Source: Flaccisagitta enflata (Eukaryota; Chaetognatha; Sagittoidea; Aphragmophora). From it: a stretch of 64,000 nt of DNA. Position 1 is the stretch's first letter, and the number at the start of each line of letters is the position of its first letter. The notes under the pieces are model-generated. The model did no database searches and was not told where the DNA came from. It was given only the letters and a program-made list of their open reading frames with translations. The stretch is from NCBI GenBank assembly GCA_965153355.1, contig OZ231127.1:100502001-100566000 (forward strand). The letters run 5' to 3'. Shown in pieces: positions 1-12,217 of this stretch. The translations under genes were made by a program, and so were the position numbers.

Positions 1-89
1 TTTCAGGCGTGTAAATCACATAGTCTGTCTTGAGCACTCATTTTAAGTATCTCATGTATTCATGGATGTGACTGAAAAAATCGATTATA

Positions 90-839
90 CAGGGAGTACC
101 ACGTTAAACAGGACCAAAGAAAACAATGTATCTCAGCTTCTAAAAATAGTAGAATGATTTTTCAAACAGATTCAGATAGCTCTTGAAAAACGATTTTGTT
201 ATCTGTAACTTGTCAAAGGCTCATCAAAGCAAAGTATGGTTTTCACTTCGAGTTTTTGCTCGATTTGTTATGTTTGTTATTTTTTATGACAAGCATCTTT
301 TTATCCCTCCGTCATTTCCAAACAAATGGTGCTACAACCCTCGTAATGGTCTTGAATTAGATATATTGTGAGGTAGAATCATACCTGTGCAGAAAATGAG
401 AAAATTGTACAGTTTTGGTTGGGTCCAGAGACTTTTTTGTATGTTTCGCCATAAAAAAGATTCATGCGCATTGACAAAACATTGAATAACTATAGTGAAT
501 AATACAATTTTGACAAAAGTCATGAGGGAATCCCAATCTTTACTGTCCTAGCTTAACTGACAACCATTTCTGACCATTTTTTGTCATCTATATTTGCATA
601 TGGCATGGAAAATCTGAGGAAAAACCTTGTATTGTGATGGAAATTGATGTTTTTTGCCAAAAAAAGGCATTTTTTCATGGTTTTGCCGAGGGTTTATGTC
701 AACCATGACTAGCAAAAGTCTGTATCATTCAAAAATTGTCTGAAGTTATCTCTTTGAAACAGTTTTCAGAAATGATTTTGCATATTTAGAAGCAGAAATA
801 CATCGTTTTCTTTTGTCCTGTTTGATGTGAAACACCCTG
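90..839. mobile_element. 750-bp TA-flanked inverted-repeat element (MITE, Tc1/mariner-like)
   Basis: The left end reads CAGGGAGTACCACGTTAAAC and the right end is its diverged inverse, finishing AAACACCCTG. The inverted match runs at least 80 bases inward. A TA dinucleotide sits directly outside each end (88-89 and 840-841), the usual target duplication of Tc1/mariner-type elements. No transposase reading frame is visible, so it is a non-autonomous element. The assignment to Tc1/mariner rests only on the TA flanks and the CAGGG start. Confidence 0.75.
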
Positions 840-841
840 TA

Positions 842-1301
842 GATTAAAACTTTTTTCCCTTCAAAACTTAATTTTTATTGGCTAGAGCTATAGATGCCAG
901 ATTGGTGAAAGTTAAATCGATACATGTAGTTTCATGAAAAAAAAAATGAAAAACAATTTTCAACATCATTATTCAGAAATCATGTGAGAGATCGTTTGTT
1001 TGATGAAACTTTCGTCAATGTTTATTACCAGGTCACAAAATGGAATCATGATGCCAAAACTTTGTTCATGCATGTAAATCAAAAAACAATGCCATCCCCA
1101 GTCTTAAGTCGATAATCTTAAGCAGTGGTGCAGAGGCTATTTTAGGCATTTGGTAGGGATAGTGATGCAAAATCCTCTCAGCAATGGTGAGTCATCATTA
1201 GGGAATGTGGAGCCAATGGACAAGTGGATGGAAAGACGGATGGATGGACAGACAGATAACAGGTGGTCAGAGAGAAAATAATTTTCTCATTTCCTCATAA
1301 C
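842..1301. other. AT-rich spacer, no gene seen
   Basis: I see no coding signal here. A short GGAC/GACA-rich stretch at about 1,210-1,258 resembles the simple-sequence core of family A elements. Confidence 0.4.
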
Positions 1302-1449
1302 TTTTTAGTCGCGTGCACGCTACTCTACAACCCGCTCTGTCGGTCCGTCGGTCCGTCCGTCCATCCGTCGGTCCGTAACACTTAGCTTTTTTGTGTAGTT
1401 TTTGGCCATTTTGGGTCGTCTGGAGTTATTTTGAGCCACTTTTTGTTGT

Positions 1450-2290
1450 GTCAGGTCATTTTTGGTCATTTTTGGTCATTTTTGGTCATTTTGGTCATTT
1501 TGGTCATTTTGGTCATTTTGGTCATTTTGGTCATTTTTGGTCATTTTTGATCATTCTTGGTAATTTTTGGTCATCTTTGGTCATCTTTGGTCATTTTTGG
1601 TCATTTTTGGTCATCTTTGGTCATCTTTGGTCATTTTGGTCATTTTGGTCATTTTTGGTCATTTTTGGTCATTTTTGGTCATTTTTGGTCATTTTTGGTC
1701 ATTTTTGGTCATTTTTGGTCATTTTGGTCATTTTGGTCATTTTTGGTCATTTTTGGTCATTTTTGGTCATTTTTGGTCATTTTGGTCATTTTTGGTCATT
1801 TTTGGTCTTTTTTGGTCATTTTTGGTCATTTTTGGTCATTTTTGGTTATTTTTGGTTAGTTTGGTCATTTTGGTCATTTTGGTCATTTTTGATCATTTTT
1901 GGTCATTTTTGGTCATTTTTGGTCATTTTGGTCATTTTTGGTCATTTTTTGTCATTTTTGGTCATTTTGGTCATTTTTGATCATTTTTGGTCATTTTTGA
2001 TCATTTTTGGTCATTTTTGGTCATTTTTGGTCATTTTTTGTCATCTTTGGTCATTTTTGGTCATTTTTGGTCATTTTTGGTCATTTTTGGTCATTTTGGT
2101 CATCTTTGGTCATTTTTGGTCATTTCTGATCATTTTTGGTCATTTCTGATCATTTTCGGTCATTTTTGGTCATTTTTGGTCATTATTGATCATCTTTGGG
2201 CATTTTGGTCGTTTGGGTCATTTTTGGTCATTTTTTTTTTATCATTATTGGTCATTTTTGATCATTTTTGGTCATTTTTGGTCATTTATT
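1450..2290. repeat. Minisatellite, 9-11 bp unit (GGTCATTTTT)n
   Basis: About 80 tandem units of GGTCATTTTT, alternating 9-bp and 10-bp versions and occasional GATCATTTTT variants. The array stays open in several frames only because of its periodicity (WSFLVIFGHF). Confidence 0.95.
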
Positions 2291-3230
2291 AAGTCTGCTG
2301 GTTTAAGTTGGCTGGTTTAAGTCTGCTGGTATAGGTTGGCTGGTTTAAGTCAGCTGGTTTAAGTCGGCTGGATTAGGTCGGCTGGTTTAAGTCAGCAGAT
2401 TTAGGTCTGCTTGTTTAGGTCTGCTGGTTAAAGTCTGCTGGTTTAAGTCTGCTGGTTTAAGTCTGCTAGTTTAAGTCTGCTGGTTTAAGTCTGCGGGTTT
2501 AAGTCTGCTGGTTTAAGTCTGCTAGTTTAAGTTGGCTGGTTTAAGTCGGCTGGTTTAAAGTCAGTCTGGTTTAAGTCTGCTGGTCTTAAGTCATGCTGTT
2601 TTCTGCATTTTGATCATTTTTGGTCAAGGTCTGGTCACAAGGTCTTTTGGTCATTTTTAAGTCTGGTTTAAGTTTGTTTTGGTGGTTTTTAAGGTCATTA
2701 TTGGTTTGGTCGTTTAAGGTCATTTTTATCATTATCTGGTTTGGTCAGGTCTGCTGTTTCTGGGTTTGATAGGCTGGTATTCAGCTTCTGAGTCTGGCTT
2801 GAGATTTAGGTCTGAGGTCTGTGGTTAAAGTCTGGTTCAAGTCTGCTTTTAAGTCTGCTTCCGGTTTCTGGTCTGGTTTAAGGTCTGGCTGGTTTTGGTC
2901 TGGTTTAAGTCCGTAGGCCCGCTGGTTTGGGTCCTGGTTTATTTAGTCTGGTTTTGGGCCTCTGGTTTAAGTCTGGTTTGAGTTTGAGCTCGGTTTGAGT
3001 CTGGTTTAGGTCTGGTTGAGTCTGAGTTTTTGAGTCTGGTTTATCTGAGTCTGATTTAGGTCTGGTTTAGGTCTGGTTTGATGGTCTGGCTTGTTTCTGG
3101 TATCTGGTTTTGGTCTGGTTTAAGGTCTGGTTTTGGTCTGAAAAGGTTTGTTTTGAGTCTGGTTTGGAGTCTGGTTTGGTCTCGTTTGGTTTGGTATGGG
3201 TCTGGTTTAAGTCTGATTTTCGAAAAAAAA
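2291..3230. repeat. Minisatellite, 14-bp (GTTTAAGTCTGCTG)n decaying into (GTCTGGTTTAA)n
   Basis: Ordered 14-bp units at 2,291-2,600 grade into irregular GTCTGGTTTA-type units up to about 3,230. The second motif is the reverse complement of the CCAGACTTAGA unit that fills the family A copy at 59,388-60,992. Confidence 0.85.
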
Positions 3231-3300
3231 GATCAATAAGGAGTCATGTCAATTCAGTTATTTTTGTCCTGCACGCGACTTATAGGTGTTGGCCTTGTTT

Positions 3301-3749
3301 AAAAAAGTATCAACGGGGAGAATCTTTTTTATTTAAAATCTCTTATTTATATTGAGATTTTCTTATGAAATAGTCATTTCAATTATGGACCACTTTAGTT
3401 TTTCAAAAAATTCTTTTGTACAATTAATAAAGATCTTACATTGGTTTGTTAACTAATAACTATAGTTATAGAATAATCAAAATCAGTTAAAAAACTTCTA
3501 GAAATGAAAAAAATGACAAAATAAGGTTGAAAAAAGAATTGATTTAAATCTCCCAACCTTAAGCATTGAGACTTCTAAAAATCGATACGTATTACAACCA
3601 AGACTTGCTTAACCAATGTACTTATTCAAATCTAATGATTATTATCTATTTTATTGATTTATGCAATATGTTTGTTAAATTCTTTTTTTTTTCTGTGATC
3701 ACCCATGACATGCATAGACTGACTGATTGATGAAGGTAATTGCTAGAAA

Positions 3750-3750
<1 letters not shown>
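3301..3750. other. AT-rich spacer, no gene seen
   Basis: No coding frame or recognisable repeat end. Confidence 0.4.

Positions 3751-3753
<3 letters not shown>

Positions 3754-3822
<69 letters not shown>
3754..3822. repeat. (GA)n microsatellite
   Basis: An uninterrupted GA dinucleotide run of about 34 units. Confidence 0.98.
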
Positions 3823-3824
<2 letters not shown>

Positions 3825-3849
3825 TTTTTGACCTGCTTTCTAGCTTTTA

Positions 3850-3963
3850 GGAAGATAAAGCACCTCTCATAACTGGCCAGTCTCGCTCACGGTCTGCTCT
3901 GTCTGTCTGTACCATCTGACGATCAACATGTCGCACCTATTGGCCTACTTGGCCTTGTTCATG
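3850..3963 (-). mobile_element. Family A fragment
   Basis: It contains the degraded CTCTCATAA and GTCTGTCTGTAC core and the TGGCCTTGTT end of a reverse-oriented family A element. Confidence 0.45.
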
Positions 3964-4033
3964 ATATTTTTTCTCTGACTGTGCTCGAACCATCGCGCTT
4001 TTGTTTACGCTTATTTCCGCATGCTCTCAATTT

Positions 4034-4034
<1 letters not shown>

Positions 4035-4083
<49 letters not shown>
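4035..4083. repeat. (GT)n microsatellite
   Basis: A GT dinucleotide run of about 24 units. Confidence 0.98.
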
Positions 4084-4085
<2 letters not shown>

Positions 4086-5540
4086 ACTTTGATAGTTTTT
4101 ACGGCATGAAATGCTATCGGATGATATCTCCTTGACTTGAATAGTTGCGTGAGTGCATCTCAGTGACAAATTAACATTTTTTGACTTTTTTTTGACCAGA
4201 CTCGCTGTATTTGAATGCATAACACGGTTTAACACCCCCCTAAAAATTAAACGAACTGGGAAAGTGATCAAGATTGATAGTAAAAATTTATGGAGAGGGC
4301 TGAAATTTGACACAGAGATAGCTCAAACATAGTATATCCGTAAGCCGAGGCCAAAAAGACCCTTCACACTAGTGCGTGGCCCTGGTAGTGTGCTAAGTCA
4401 AAAATGTGGTGGAAGATTTTGACTGAAGAAATCTATTTCTGAGGAGACGGCACAGACTTTCCCATTTTTTCCCATATGAGTGGGGAGAAAACTGCCATTC
4501 CCGAGTTGTTACATAACTGTTAAGCAACAATGACCCATTGGGAATAAGGAACAGTCCCACAAAGTGACCGAAACCCTTGACAAATTGGTTGGTTTCACCG
4601 GTCAGTATGGAACTTCCATTAAAAACACAGTAGAATGATAGCAATTGAAAGAAGAGATTAGGAGTCAGTGGTTGAGATTCTTTGGACTTTTTTTGTATAA
4701 CCCTGCTGGAAATTACATAATTCAAACTTACCTAAACACTTAGACTCTTAATAAGTAATTTATAAAGCATCTACAGACTTGTTCAGATCCCAGTTCGCCT
4801 AATTTTGAGAGGGGTGTTATACCTAAAAAAATGTCGTTTTTACCGCATTTTATGGCGTTTTCTACAAAAAATCCCAACAGATTTTTTTGTTTCATTTATG
4901 GTAATATCTGTGTAAGTGTATACCAATAAAGGCGGCTCTTGCCGACTGGAAAAAAGTCGTAAATAGGAGTTTTTTTTTCTGTGCATGTTCTTCAGTGTGA
5001 GCATCTCATGACATTTGGTTGACTGCTTGTCTGTTTTTGTTATTCAACATCTGTCTCTCTGTGTCTTTTTTTCCTCTTGGTCTTTGAGTGTGTGTGTGTC
5101 AGATTGAAATATCAAAGCTAGCGTCATAAAAGTTTAAGTCAATATGCGTAACATCTTTTCTCATTCCTATTGTTACTTATAGGTTAAAAATTGAGATCAA
5201 TAAAAAGTATCGATTTTTACAAAAATGCGAAAAAGTAAAAAAGATTAAAAGATTCATAACGCCAAAACTAATGATTGTAGAGACTTCTGGTTGGCGCCAT
5301 TTGAAAGAGAAAAATAAGCTCTTTCTTAGCTGTGAATATCAAAAAATGTATCATCCCAGCCCCAAAATGACCCAACTTTCTGAAATTGTCTCAAACCGAA
5401 AATGGAAAACTTTATTTCTCCCCTACGTTTCAAAAAGTCGAATTACGTAATTCAACTTTTTTCCAATAACACCCTAGACTAGGTCGCTATGCTGTAGCAT
5501 TTTTTCCTACCAATCACAGCTAGACAACACGGTGTGGAGG
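4084..5540. other. Non-coding stretch, no gene seen
   Basis: A 110-codon open frame on the minus strand (4,393-4,725) shows no domain, splice context or codon pattern that would support it. I read this interval as decayed repeat or intergenic DNA. Confidence 0.4.
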
Positions 5541-5569
5541 GAGAAGGAGAAATTTCCCCATGAGTAAAA

Positions 5570-5943
5570 ATAGACGCAAAAGCGTCAGATGGTCAGCGGT
5601 ACCCATGCCCTGTTGGAGTAATTTGTGATTGAGTGTGAGGGAGGGTGCAGGGCAGCCGCCCCAAAGGGGTCGATGACTTATGCTTTCACACATATGAGGA
5701 GTTTTCTTCTCCTCCTCCTCCTGGAAGCTGGAAGGATGGCCAAATTTAGCATGATTTTGGCAGAAATTGACAGAATCCAACAGAATTTGGCAGATTTGGA
5801 AGAATTTGGAAGAACTTGGAAGAATTTGGCCAAATTTGGCAGAATATGGCTAAACAGGGTAGAATTTGGCGGGGGGAACGGAGAAGAAAGAGAAGGAGAA
5901 GGAGAACAAAATTCCCATATGTGTGAAAGCATAGGTCATCGAC
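5570..5943. mobile_element. Family B element with AATTTGGCAG minisatellite core
   Basis: The left inverted end at about 5,651 is GGGCAGCCGCCCCAAAGGGG followed by TCGATGACTTATGCTTTC. The right end at about 5,915-5,943 repeats CATATGTGTGAAAGCATAGG in inverse. The core (about 5,740-5,865) is a 15-20 bp AATTTGG-type tandem repeat. A single-sided extension (CGCAAAAGCG...GGTCAGCGGTACCC) lies outside the left end, as in other copies. Confidence 0.6.
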
Positions 5944-6339
5944 TGAATCAGGGATTTATGTGGGAATTTTTTTCCCGTGAAATTCAATGATGGAAATATT
6001 GTCACAGCATGTGCATTTTCCTGTGCATGATGGCAAAAAAGTGAGGAAAAGAGCTGCTTAATGATGGTAGGAAAAACGGTGAAATACCAAAAATCCAAAT
6101 CATCGAATCAGTGAAATTTGGCATTCACCCCACCGTTTTTTTGGCGGTGAATCACCGATCCCCCAACCCTAATGGTCACATCAAAACATTTTTTTATCTA
6201 TCCTATTTAAAATCAGAAACACCCTCGCAAATGAGCAGCTTTGCTCATTGACATGTTTTCTTAATTTGCTTGGAAAAAAATATATCAAAATATATCAAAA
6301 TATCTAATTGAACAAATCATCAGCCTCTAGCAAGTCAGC

Positions 6340-6600
6340 CTTCATGACCTAATGGTTAGAATACTTGCCTTCAGAAATGAGGGTCAGAGGTTTCGAATTC
6401 AGGGAAGGTATTAAGGTAACACAGGAGTTTGAGGGAGCGCTTAAAACGCTGAGTCGGTTCCGAGCCCGACAACTGTGGTGACTTGTTATGCTGATGAAAA
6501 AGCAAATTGTATATCTCTGCTCATTACATTCTTCTAATGGTTCCTACGTCAGACTCAAAGCCAATCACAGACTGCTAGGACACCAGAAAATATAAAAAAA
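6340..6600 (+). repeat. tRNA-derived SINE
   Basis: The sequence TGACCTAATGGTTAGAATAC resembles a tRNA A box and GGTTTCGAATTC a B box, about 35 bases apart, which is tRNA-like spacing. The acceptor stem does not pair and the sequence continues into a non-tRNA body ending near an A-rich run (AAAATATAAAAAAAAG). That favours a tRNA-derived SINE over a working tRNA gene. Confidence 0.55.
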
Positions 6601-6719
6601 AGATATCTATTCATTTATCATATTTGAAATAAAATAAAGGCTGAGCTAAATGAGCTAAATGAGCTAGAATGCTCAAAAACACCCTCACATTTTATTTTCT
6701 TTTTGTTTTTTTTATTTTT

Positions 6720-7400
6720 TTACCTCTCGGCTCCTGCCCAAATGATCTAGTGACCTCAATTATACACCGTCTTTAAGTCGGTTTGACTTTTAGTAAACCT
6801 TTATAAATCGAAAACTTTTGGGAAAAAAGTCTTCATATTTTCAGTGTATGTAGTTAATATGCTACAGTTTTGTCATGCCAAATTTCAATGTTGAGTTCAT
6901 AAGTGTTGGAAGTCAGCATAACATTGAAAAAAACTACAATTTTGTGGGCCAAATCAAATTTTGATAGTTTTTTTTTTAAAGATATCGTCACTATTTGCTT
7001 GCTACGTCTGTAGAAACCCTTTAAGATATCCAAGTTTTTGATACTTATGCAGGAAATGTGTAATCTATGAACTTTTATCTGTTGTTTGAGACTCATCCCA
7101 GGGTTTTAGGTCAATTCCTTTTGAAATGGCAAGTTGTCAAAGACAGCCTCTTTAACAAAAGCTCGCAGAAAATGATAAGGCATAAAAAATGGTGGTTTAA
7201 TCAATGTTATGTTAACCGCCAATACTTAGGAGCTCAATATTGAGATTTGGCATAACAAAACCGTAGCTTACTACCAACTTACACTGAAAATTTGAAGACT
7301 TTTCTCACAATAGTTTTTGATTTATAAAGGTTTACAAAAAGTCAATCCGATTTAAAGACCCTGTAGCCCCTGCCCACTCGCAGGCGGCTTTGGTAGCCGT
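6720..7400 (-). mobile_element. Family A fragment split by a TA-flanked MITE
   Basis: CTCCTGCCCAAATGATC...GACCTCAATTA at 6,730-6,764 and GCCCCTGCCCACTCGCAGGC from 7,366 are the two sides of a family A element, as in the intact copy at 28,087-28,287. They are separated exactly by the MITE at 6,765-7,363. Confidence 0.6.
6765..7363. mobile_element. 599-bp TA-flanked inverted-repeat element
   Basis: The ends CACCGTCTTTAAGTCGG and CCGATTTAAAGACCCTG are inverse of each other, and the match extends past 150 bases (AAACCTTTATAAATC is shared). TA flanks both sides (6,763-6,764 and 7,364-7,365). It is nested in a family A element. Confidence 0.75.
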
Positions 7401-7471
7401 GTTACTTTCACTTTTTCTTCTTCACTTTTTATTTTCAACTTTTTTATTTCTGATTGCCCATTTTCTATTTT

Positions 7472-7773
7472 TAAGTGCGTCCTCGCACTTCTATAAGAGG
7501 TCATGTCTGTCTGTCGGTCGGTCTGTCTGTCGGTCGGTAACGTTTAAAACGCTTAAAACGGTCAATTCTGTCGTCATTCTTCATTCCTATCACCTCTCAT
7601 GCCTCACCAGACTCATTTTCATTCTGTTTTTCATTTATTCATTCATTCATTCATTCATTCATTCATTCATTCATTCATTCATTCATTCATTCATTCATTC
7701 ATTCATTCAAAACGTTCATTCACAAATTCTTAATCAAGCGAGGCGCACTTATTGGCCATAACTTGGCCTTGTT
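7472..7773 (-). mobile_element. Family A variant containing (ATTC)n
   Basis: GTGCGTCCTCGCACTTCTAT is a hairpin-type end like GTCGCG...CGCGAC. It is followed by GTCTGTCGGTCGG units and closes with ATTGGCC...GGCCTTGTTT. The interior contains an (ATTC)n microsatellite at 7,633-7,710 of about 19 units. Confidence 0.6.
7633..7710. repeat. (ATTC)n microsatellite
   Basis: Perfect tetranucleotide run. Confidence 0.97.
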
Positions 7774-7884
7774 TTTTTTTCATATTTTTTTTTTCTATTT
7801 CATTATCTCTCATTCTTCATTTGTCATTTCGAACTTCATATATTTCAGTTTGCACTAAGATACATAACAAGGACAGATAAACGA

Positions 7885-8745
7885 CAAAACAGTCGCAGAA
7901 AGTTGGGCAAGGGCTATAATGCAACAGGTCGCCCAAGGGCAATATGTGGTCAGCGATACCCGTTGCCCTGCTTTGAGTGATTGTGAATTGGAGTGAGGGG
8001 AAGCAGGGCAGCGGCCCCGAAGGGGACGATGTCCTGAAGAACACAGGGAATTTTTTTTTTCCTGCCTCAAGAAGGGGATGAGATGCTGACTGAAGGCCTT
8101 CAAGAGCCTTAACTGAGGTCTAAGAAGGCTAATGTAAGGCGTGAGAGAGTCGATCGGAAGCTTGAGATAGCTGGCCCTGAGAATTTGGATTTGAGGCCTG
8201 AGCGGCTTGATTTGAGACCTGAGAGGCTGGATTTGAGGCCTGGGAGGCTGGATTTGAGACCTGAGAGGCTGGATTTGAGACCTGAGAGGCTGGATTTGAG
8301 GCCTGAGAGGCTGGATTGAGACCTGAGAGGTTGTATTTGAGGCCCGAGAGGCTGGATTTGAGACCTGAGAGGCTGGATTTGAGACCTGAGAGGCTGGACC
8401 TGAGGCCTGAGGAGGCTGGATTTGAGGCCTGAGAGGGTTGATTTAAGGCCTGAGAGGCTGGATTAGAGGCCTGAGAGGTTGCATTTAAGGCCTGAGAGGC
8501 TGGATTTGAGGCCTGAGAGGCTGGATTTGGAGGCCTGAGAGGCTGGATTTGAGGCCTGAGAGGCTGGATTTGAAGCCTGAGAGGTCAGATTTTAGCCCCA
8601 GAGACTCAGATTTGAGGCTCGAGAGGTCAGATTTGGAGGCCTGAGGGCCCAATGAGGGGGAGAACAACTGACGGACGGACGAACAACGAACGAACGAAAG
8701 TCCCCTGTGTTCTACAGGACATCGTCCCCTTCGGGGCCGCTGCCC
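7885..8745. mobile_element. Family B element with 21-bp CCTGAGAGGCTGGATTTGAG core
   Basis: The inverted ends are GGGCAGCGGCCCCGAAGGGG at 8,006 and its inverse ending 8,745. Both continue inward as ACGATGTCCTG...GAACACAGGG. The core at 8,156-8,655 is about 23 units of a 20-22 bp minisatellite. Outside the left end is the one-sided extension with GGTCAGCGATACCCGTTGCC. Confidence 0.75.
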
Positions 8746-8779
8746 AAAAACCGCTCAATTAGGTCAAAATAGCCTAATA

Positions 8780-9535
<756 letters not shown>

Positions 9536-9603
9536 AGTAATATTTATTTTGTTTTGTTTTTCAAGTTTCGTTCGTTGGAATCATCCTTCCGCGAATTATT
9601 ATT

Positions 9604-9785
9604 AACAAGGCCGGATACGAGGCTACCCTGGTCGCGTGTGGGTGGGTAGGGGCCATATTTGAGGTCACCAGACCATGTGAGCAGCGAGGTCAAAAATAGA
9701 AATCATAAAAAAAATGTGACCGACCAACCAACGGACGGACGGACCGACAAAGTAGGGTGTAGAGTCGCGTTGCATGCGACTAAAG
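9604..9785 (+). mobile_element. Family A element
   Basis: A complete copy: AACAAGGCCGGATACGAGGC start, GTCGCGTGTGGGTGGG subterminal repeat, GACCGACCAACC-type core and GTCGCGTTGCATGCGACTAA end. Confidence 0.75.
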
Positions 9786-10440
9786 ATAGTCGCAAAAGTA
9801 TTCGATGGTCAGCGGTACTCATTGCCCCTTTGAGAGTGTATGTGGGTGTGAGGTAGTTAGAGGGGCCGAGGACCTATGCCTAGCTAGTTTCTGGGATTTA
9901 GGCCTCAAAGCTGGGATTTGAGCCTCAAGGCTGGGACTCGGGCCTCAAGGCTGAAATCTTGGCCTTTAGGCTGGGTTTTTGGTCTCAAGGCTGGGTTTTT
10001 TGCCTCAAAGCTGGATTTTTGGCCTCATGGCTGGGATAAGGGCCTCAAGGCCTGGGATTTGGGCCTCAAGGTTGGGATTTGGGCCTCAAGGTTAGGATTT
10101 GGACCCCCAAGCTGGAATTTGGGCCTCAAGGATGGAATTTGGGCCTCAAGGCTAGGATCTAGGCCTCAAGGCTGGGATCTGGGCCTCAGGGCCAGGTTTT
10201 GGGCCTCAAGGCTATGTTTTGGGCCTCAAGGCTAGGTTTTGGGCCTCAAGTTTGGGTTTTGGGCCTAAAGGCTAGGATTTTGGCCTCAAGGCTGGGATTT
10301 GGGCCTCAAGGCTGGGATTAGGTCCTTAAGACTTGGATTTGGGCCTCCAGGCCAGTTTTTCGGCCATGAGGCTGGGACGGGGACGGATGGATGGAGAAGG
10401 AGGAGAAGAAGGAGAAATTTCTGCATATGTGGAAGCCCAA
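9786..10440. mobile_element. Family B element with GGGCCTCAAGGCTGGGATTT core
   Basis: It begins AGTCGCAAAAG...GATGGTCAGCGGTACTC, passes a degraded GGGGCCGAGGACCTATGCC and runs into about 24 units of a 20-bp minisatellite (9,890-10,372). It ends near GAAATTTCTGCATATGTGGAAG, a decayed copy of the family B inner terminus. Confidence 0.6.
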
Positions 10441-10484
10441 AAGAAGTCCTTGTTTGCTAAGGGCTTTTTAATCGCTTGCTTAGC

Positions 10485-10722
10485 TACTCTAAGAGGGTGT
10501 GTCCCTATGAAGGAAGGTCGGAAGGTTAGAAAGTCAGAAGGTCTTAAGGTCGGTAACGCAAAATTTTGGATGACATGAAGTCGGCTGAAATGATGGTTTC
10601 TGAGCATTACCGCTCTTGCCCATTCACATTAAAGCGCCCATCCACCTAAACACTGCCCCTGCCCAGCCACTTTACTACCCCTGCCCACCTGCAAGCGACC
10701 ACTAATTGGCCATGGATCCGGC
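10485..10722 (-). mobile_element. Family A fragment
   Basis: ACTCTAAGAGGGTGTGTCC, then GCCCCTGCCCA...GCAAGCGACCACTAATTGG and CATGGATCCGGC, follow the order of a reverse family A copy. The ends are decayed. Confidence 0.5.
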
Positions 10723-10730
10723 TGCTGATT

Positions 10731-11994
10731 GACTTAGTTGTTTTGATTACTAAGGATAGTTGTGATGGGTCCGGATTAAACACCAGTGAGAGCTCCAAAG
10801 GCTCTCATCCTTTTGTAAATTAGGGTTGAGTAGTAATGTTGTCCAACTTTCATATATTTCAGTACCATGGTACAGAATGCCGGCGGTCCCATATGGTTGA
10901 TTCTTGATTCTTGCCTCTAATGGTATGGTTTTTAACAACATTGCCTTTGATATCTAGATTATCCTTGGATAGCTACATCATCATTTGGTAATTTGTGCAC
11001 TATAAATAACAAGGATATGCTGACTACCTTATGTCTTTCTATTTTGGGTTGACATGGAATGCTTGAGGGAATGGTCTCATTCAGTGGAAAGGATTTTGAT
11101 TTTAGGTTGTGGGTTGCAAGAGCCTTTTACAATGGGAAGATCAGATGGATGTGAGGGATTGAGATTAGGACCCACAGTTCAGCACATTCATCTGGTACTC
11201 TTTCTTGTCAGTGGCACTTGTAGCAAACAGGTTAAAATCATGGATTTTTTCTTTCTGGTTTGATTGTTGTCTTGAATTATTTCATGATAATGCTAAGGCA
11301 GACTTAGTTGTTTTGATTACTAAGGATAGTTGTGATGGGTCCGGATTAAACACCAGTGAGAGCTCCAAAGGCTCTCATCCTTTTGTAAATTAGGGTTGAG
11401 TAGTAATGTTGTCCAACTTTCATATATTTCAGTACCATGGTACAGAATGCCGGCGGTCCCATATGGTTGATTCTCGATTCTTGCCTCTAATGGTATGGTT
11501 TTTAACAACATTGCCTTTGATATCTAGATTATCCTTGGATAGCTACATCATCATTTGGTAATTTGTGCACTATAAATAACAAGGATATGCTGACTACCTT
11601 ATGTCTTTCTATTTTGGGTTGACATGGAATGCTTGAGGGAATGGTCTCATTCAGTGGAAAGGATTTTGATTTTAGGTTGTGGGTTGCAAGAGCCTTTTAC
11701 AATGGGAAGATCAGATGGATGTGAGGGATTGAGATTAGGACCCACAGTTCAGCACATTCATCTGGTACTCTTTCTTGTCAGTGGCACTTGTAGCAAACAG
11801 GTTAAAATCATGGATTTTTTCTTTCTGGTTTGATTGTTGTCTTGAATTATTTCATGATAATGCTAAGGCAGACTTAGTTGTTTTGATTACTAAGGATAGT
11901 TGTGATGGGTCCGGATTAAACACCAGTGAGAGCTCCAAAGGCTCTCATCCTTTTGTAAATTAGGGTTGAGTAGTAATGTTGTCCAACTTTCATA
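10731..11994. repeat. 570-bp tandem duplication (2.2 copies)
   Basis: GACTTAGTTGTTTTGATTAC recurs at 10,731, 11,301 and 11,871, giving a period of exactly 570 bases. The two full copies appear nearly identical; one visible difference is GATTCTTGATTC versus GATTCTCGATTC. The third copy stops after about 124 bases at GTCCAACTTTCATA. Short open frames (63 to 69 codons) are duplicated with the unit but show no recognisable protein. The near-identity implies a recent duplication or satellite origin. Confidence 0.95.
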
Positions 11995-12217
11995 GTTTTT
12001 GGTCCAGAACACGTCACTTTGTTACTTAGTCTGTCGTTATATCCTTCAGTTGCGTACTATGCGAATCTATATTTCACTTGGTCTGTCCATCTGTTGGTCG
12101 ATCCATTGGTCCATCACAAATGTTGAGTTTTTGTCATTTTGGAGAACCCAACAATCAAATCAAGATTATTGAACTAAAAGAGCCCGTCTTTCCATATAGA
12201 CTGTTTTACTATTTTGT

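Larger units (their letters stand above)
1302..3300 (-). mobile_element. Family A (Helentron/DINE-like) element expanded into minisatellites
   Basis: The left edge is TTTTTAGTCGCGTGCACGC followed by a (GTCY)n stretch. The right edge is CACGCGACTTATAGG and GGCCTTGTTT, the two ends seen in all family A copies, here in reverse orientation. Between them lie about 1.8 kb of tandem repeats instead of the usual 100 bases or so. Any open frames inside are periodic repeats and not genes. Confidence 0.7.

Noticed and set aside
1391-2292. Long open frames (up to 252 codons) encoding WSFLVIFGHF repeats
   Set aside because: They follow a 9-11 bp tandem repeat and are open in several frames at once; not a gene.
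4393-4725. 110-codon minus-strand frame
   Set aside because: No recognised domain, no splice or promoter context, and AT-rich surroundings; considered a chance frame.
6340-6410. tRNA gene
   Set aside because: A and B boxes are present but the acceptor and anticodon stems do not pair properly and the sequence continues as a SINE body.
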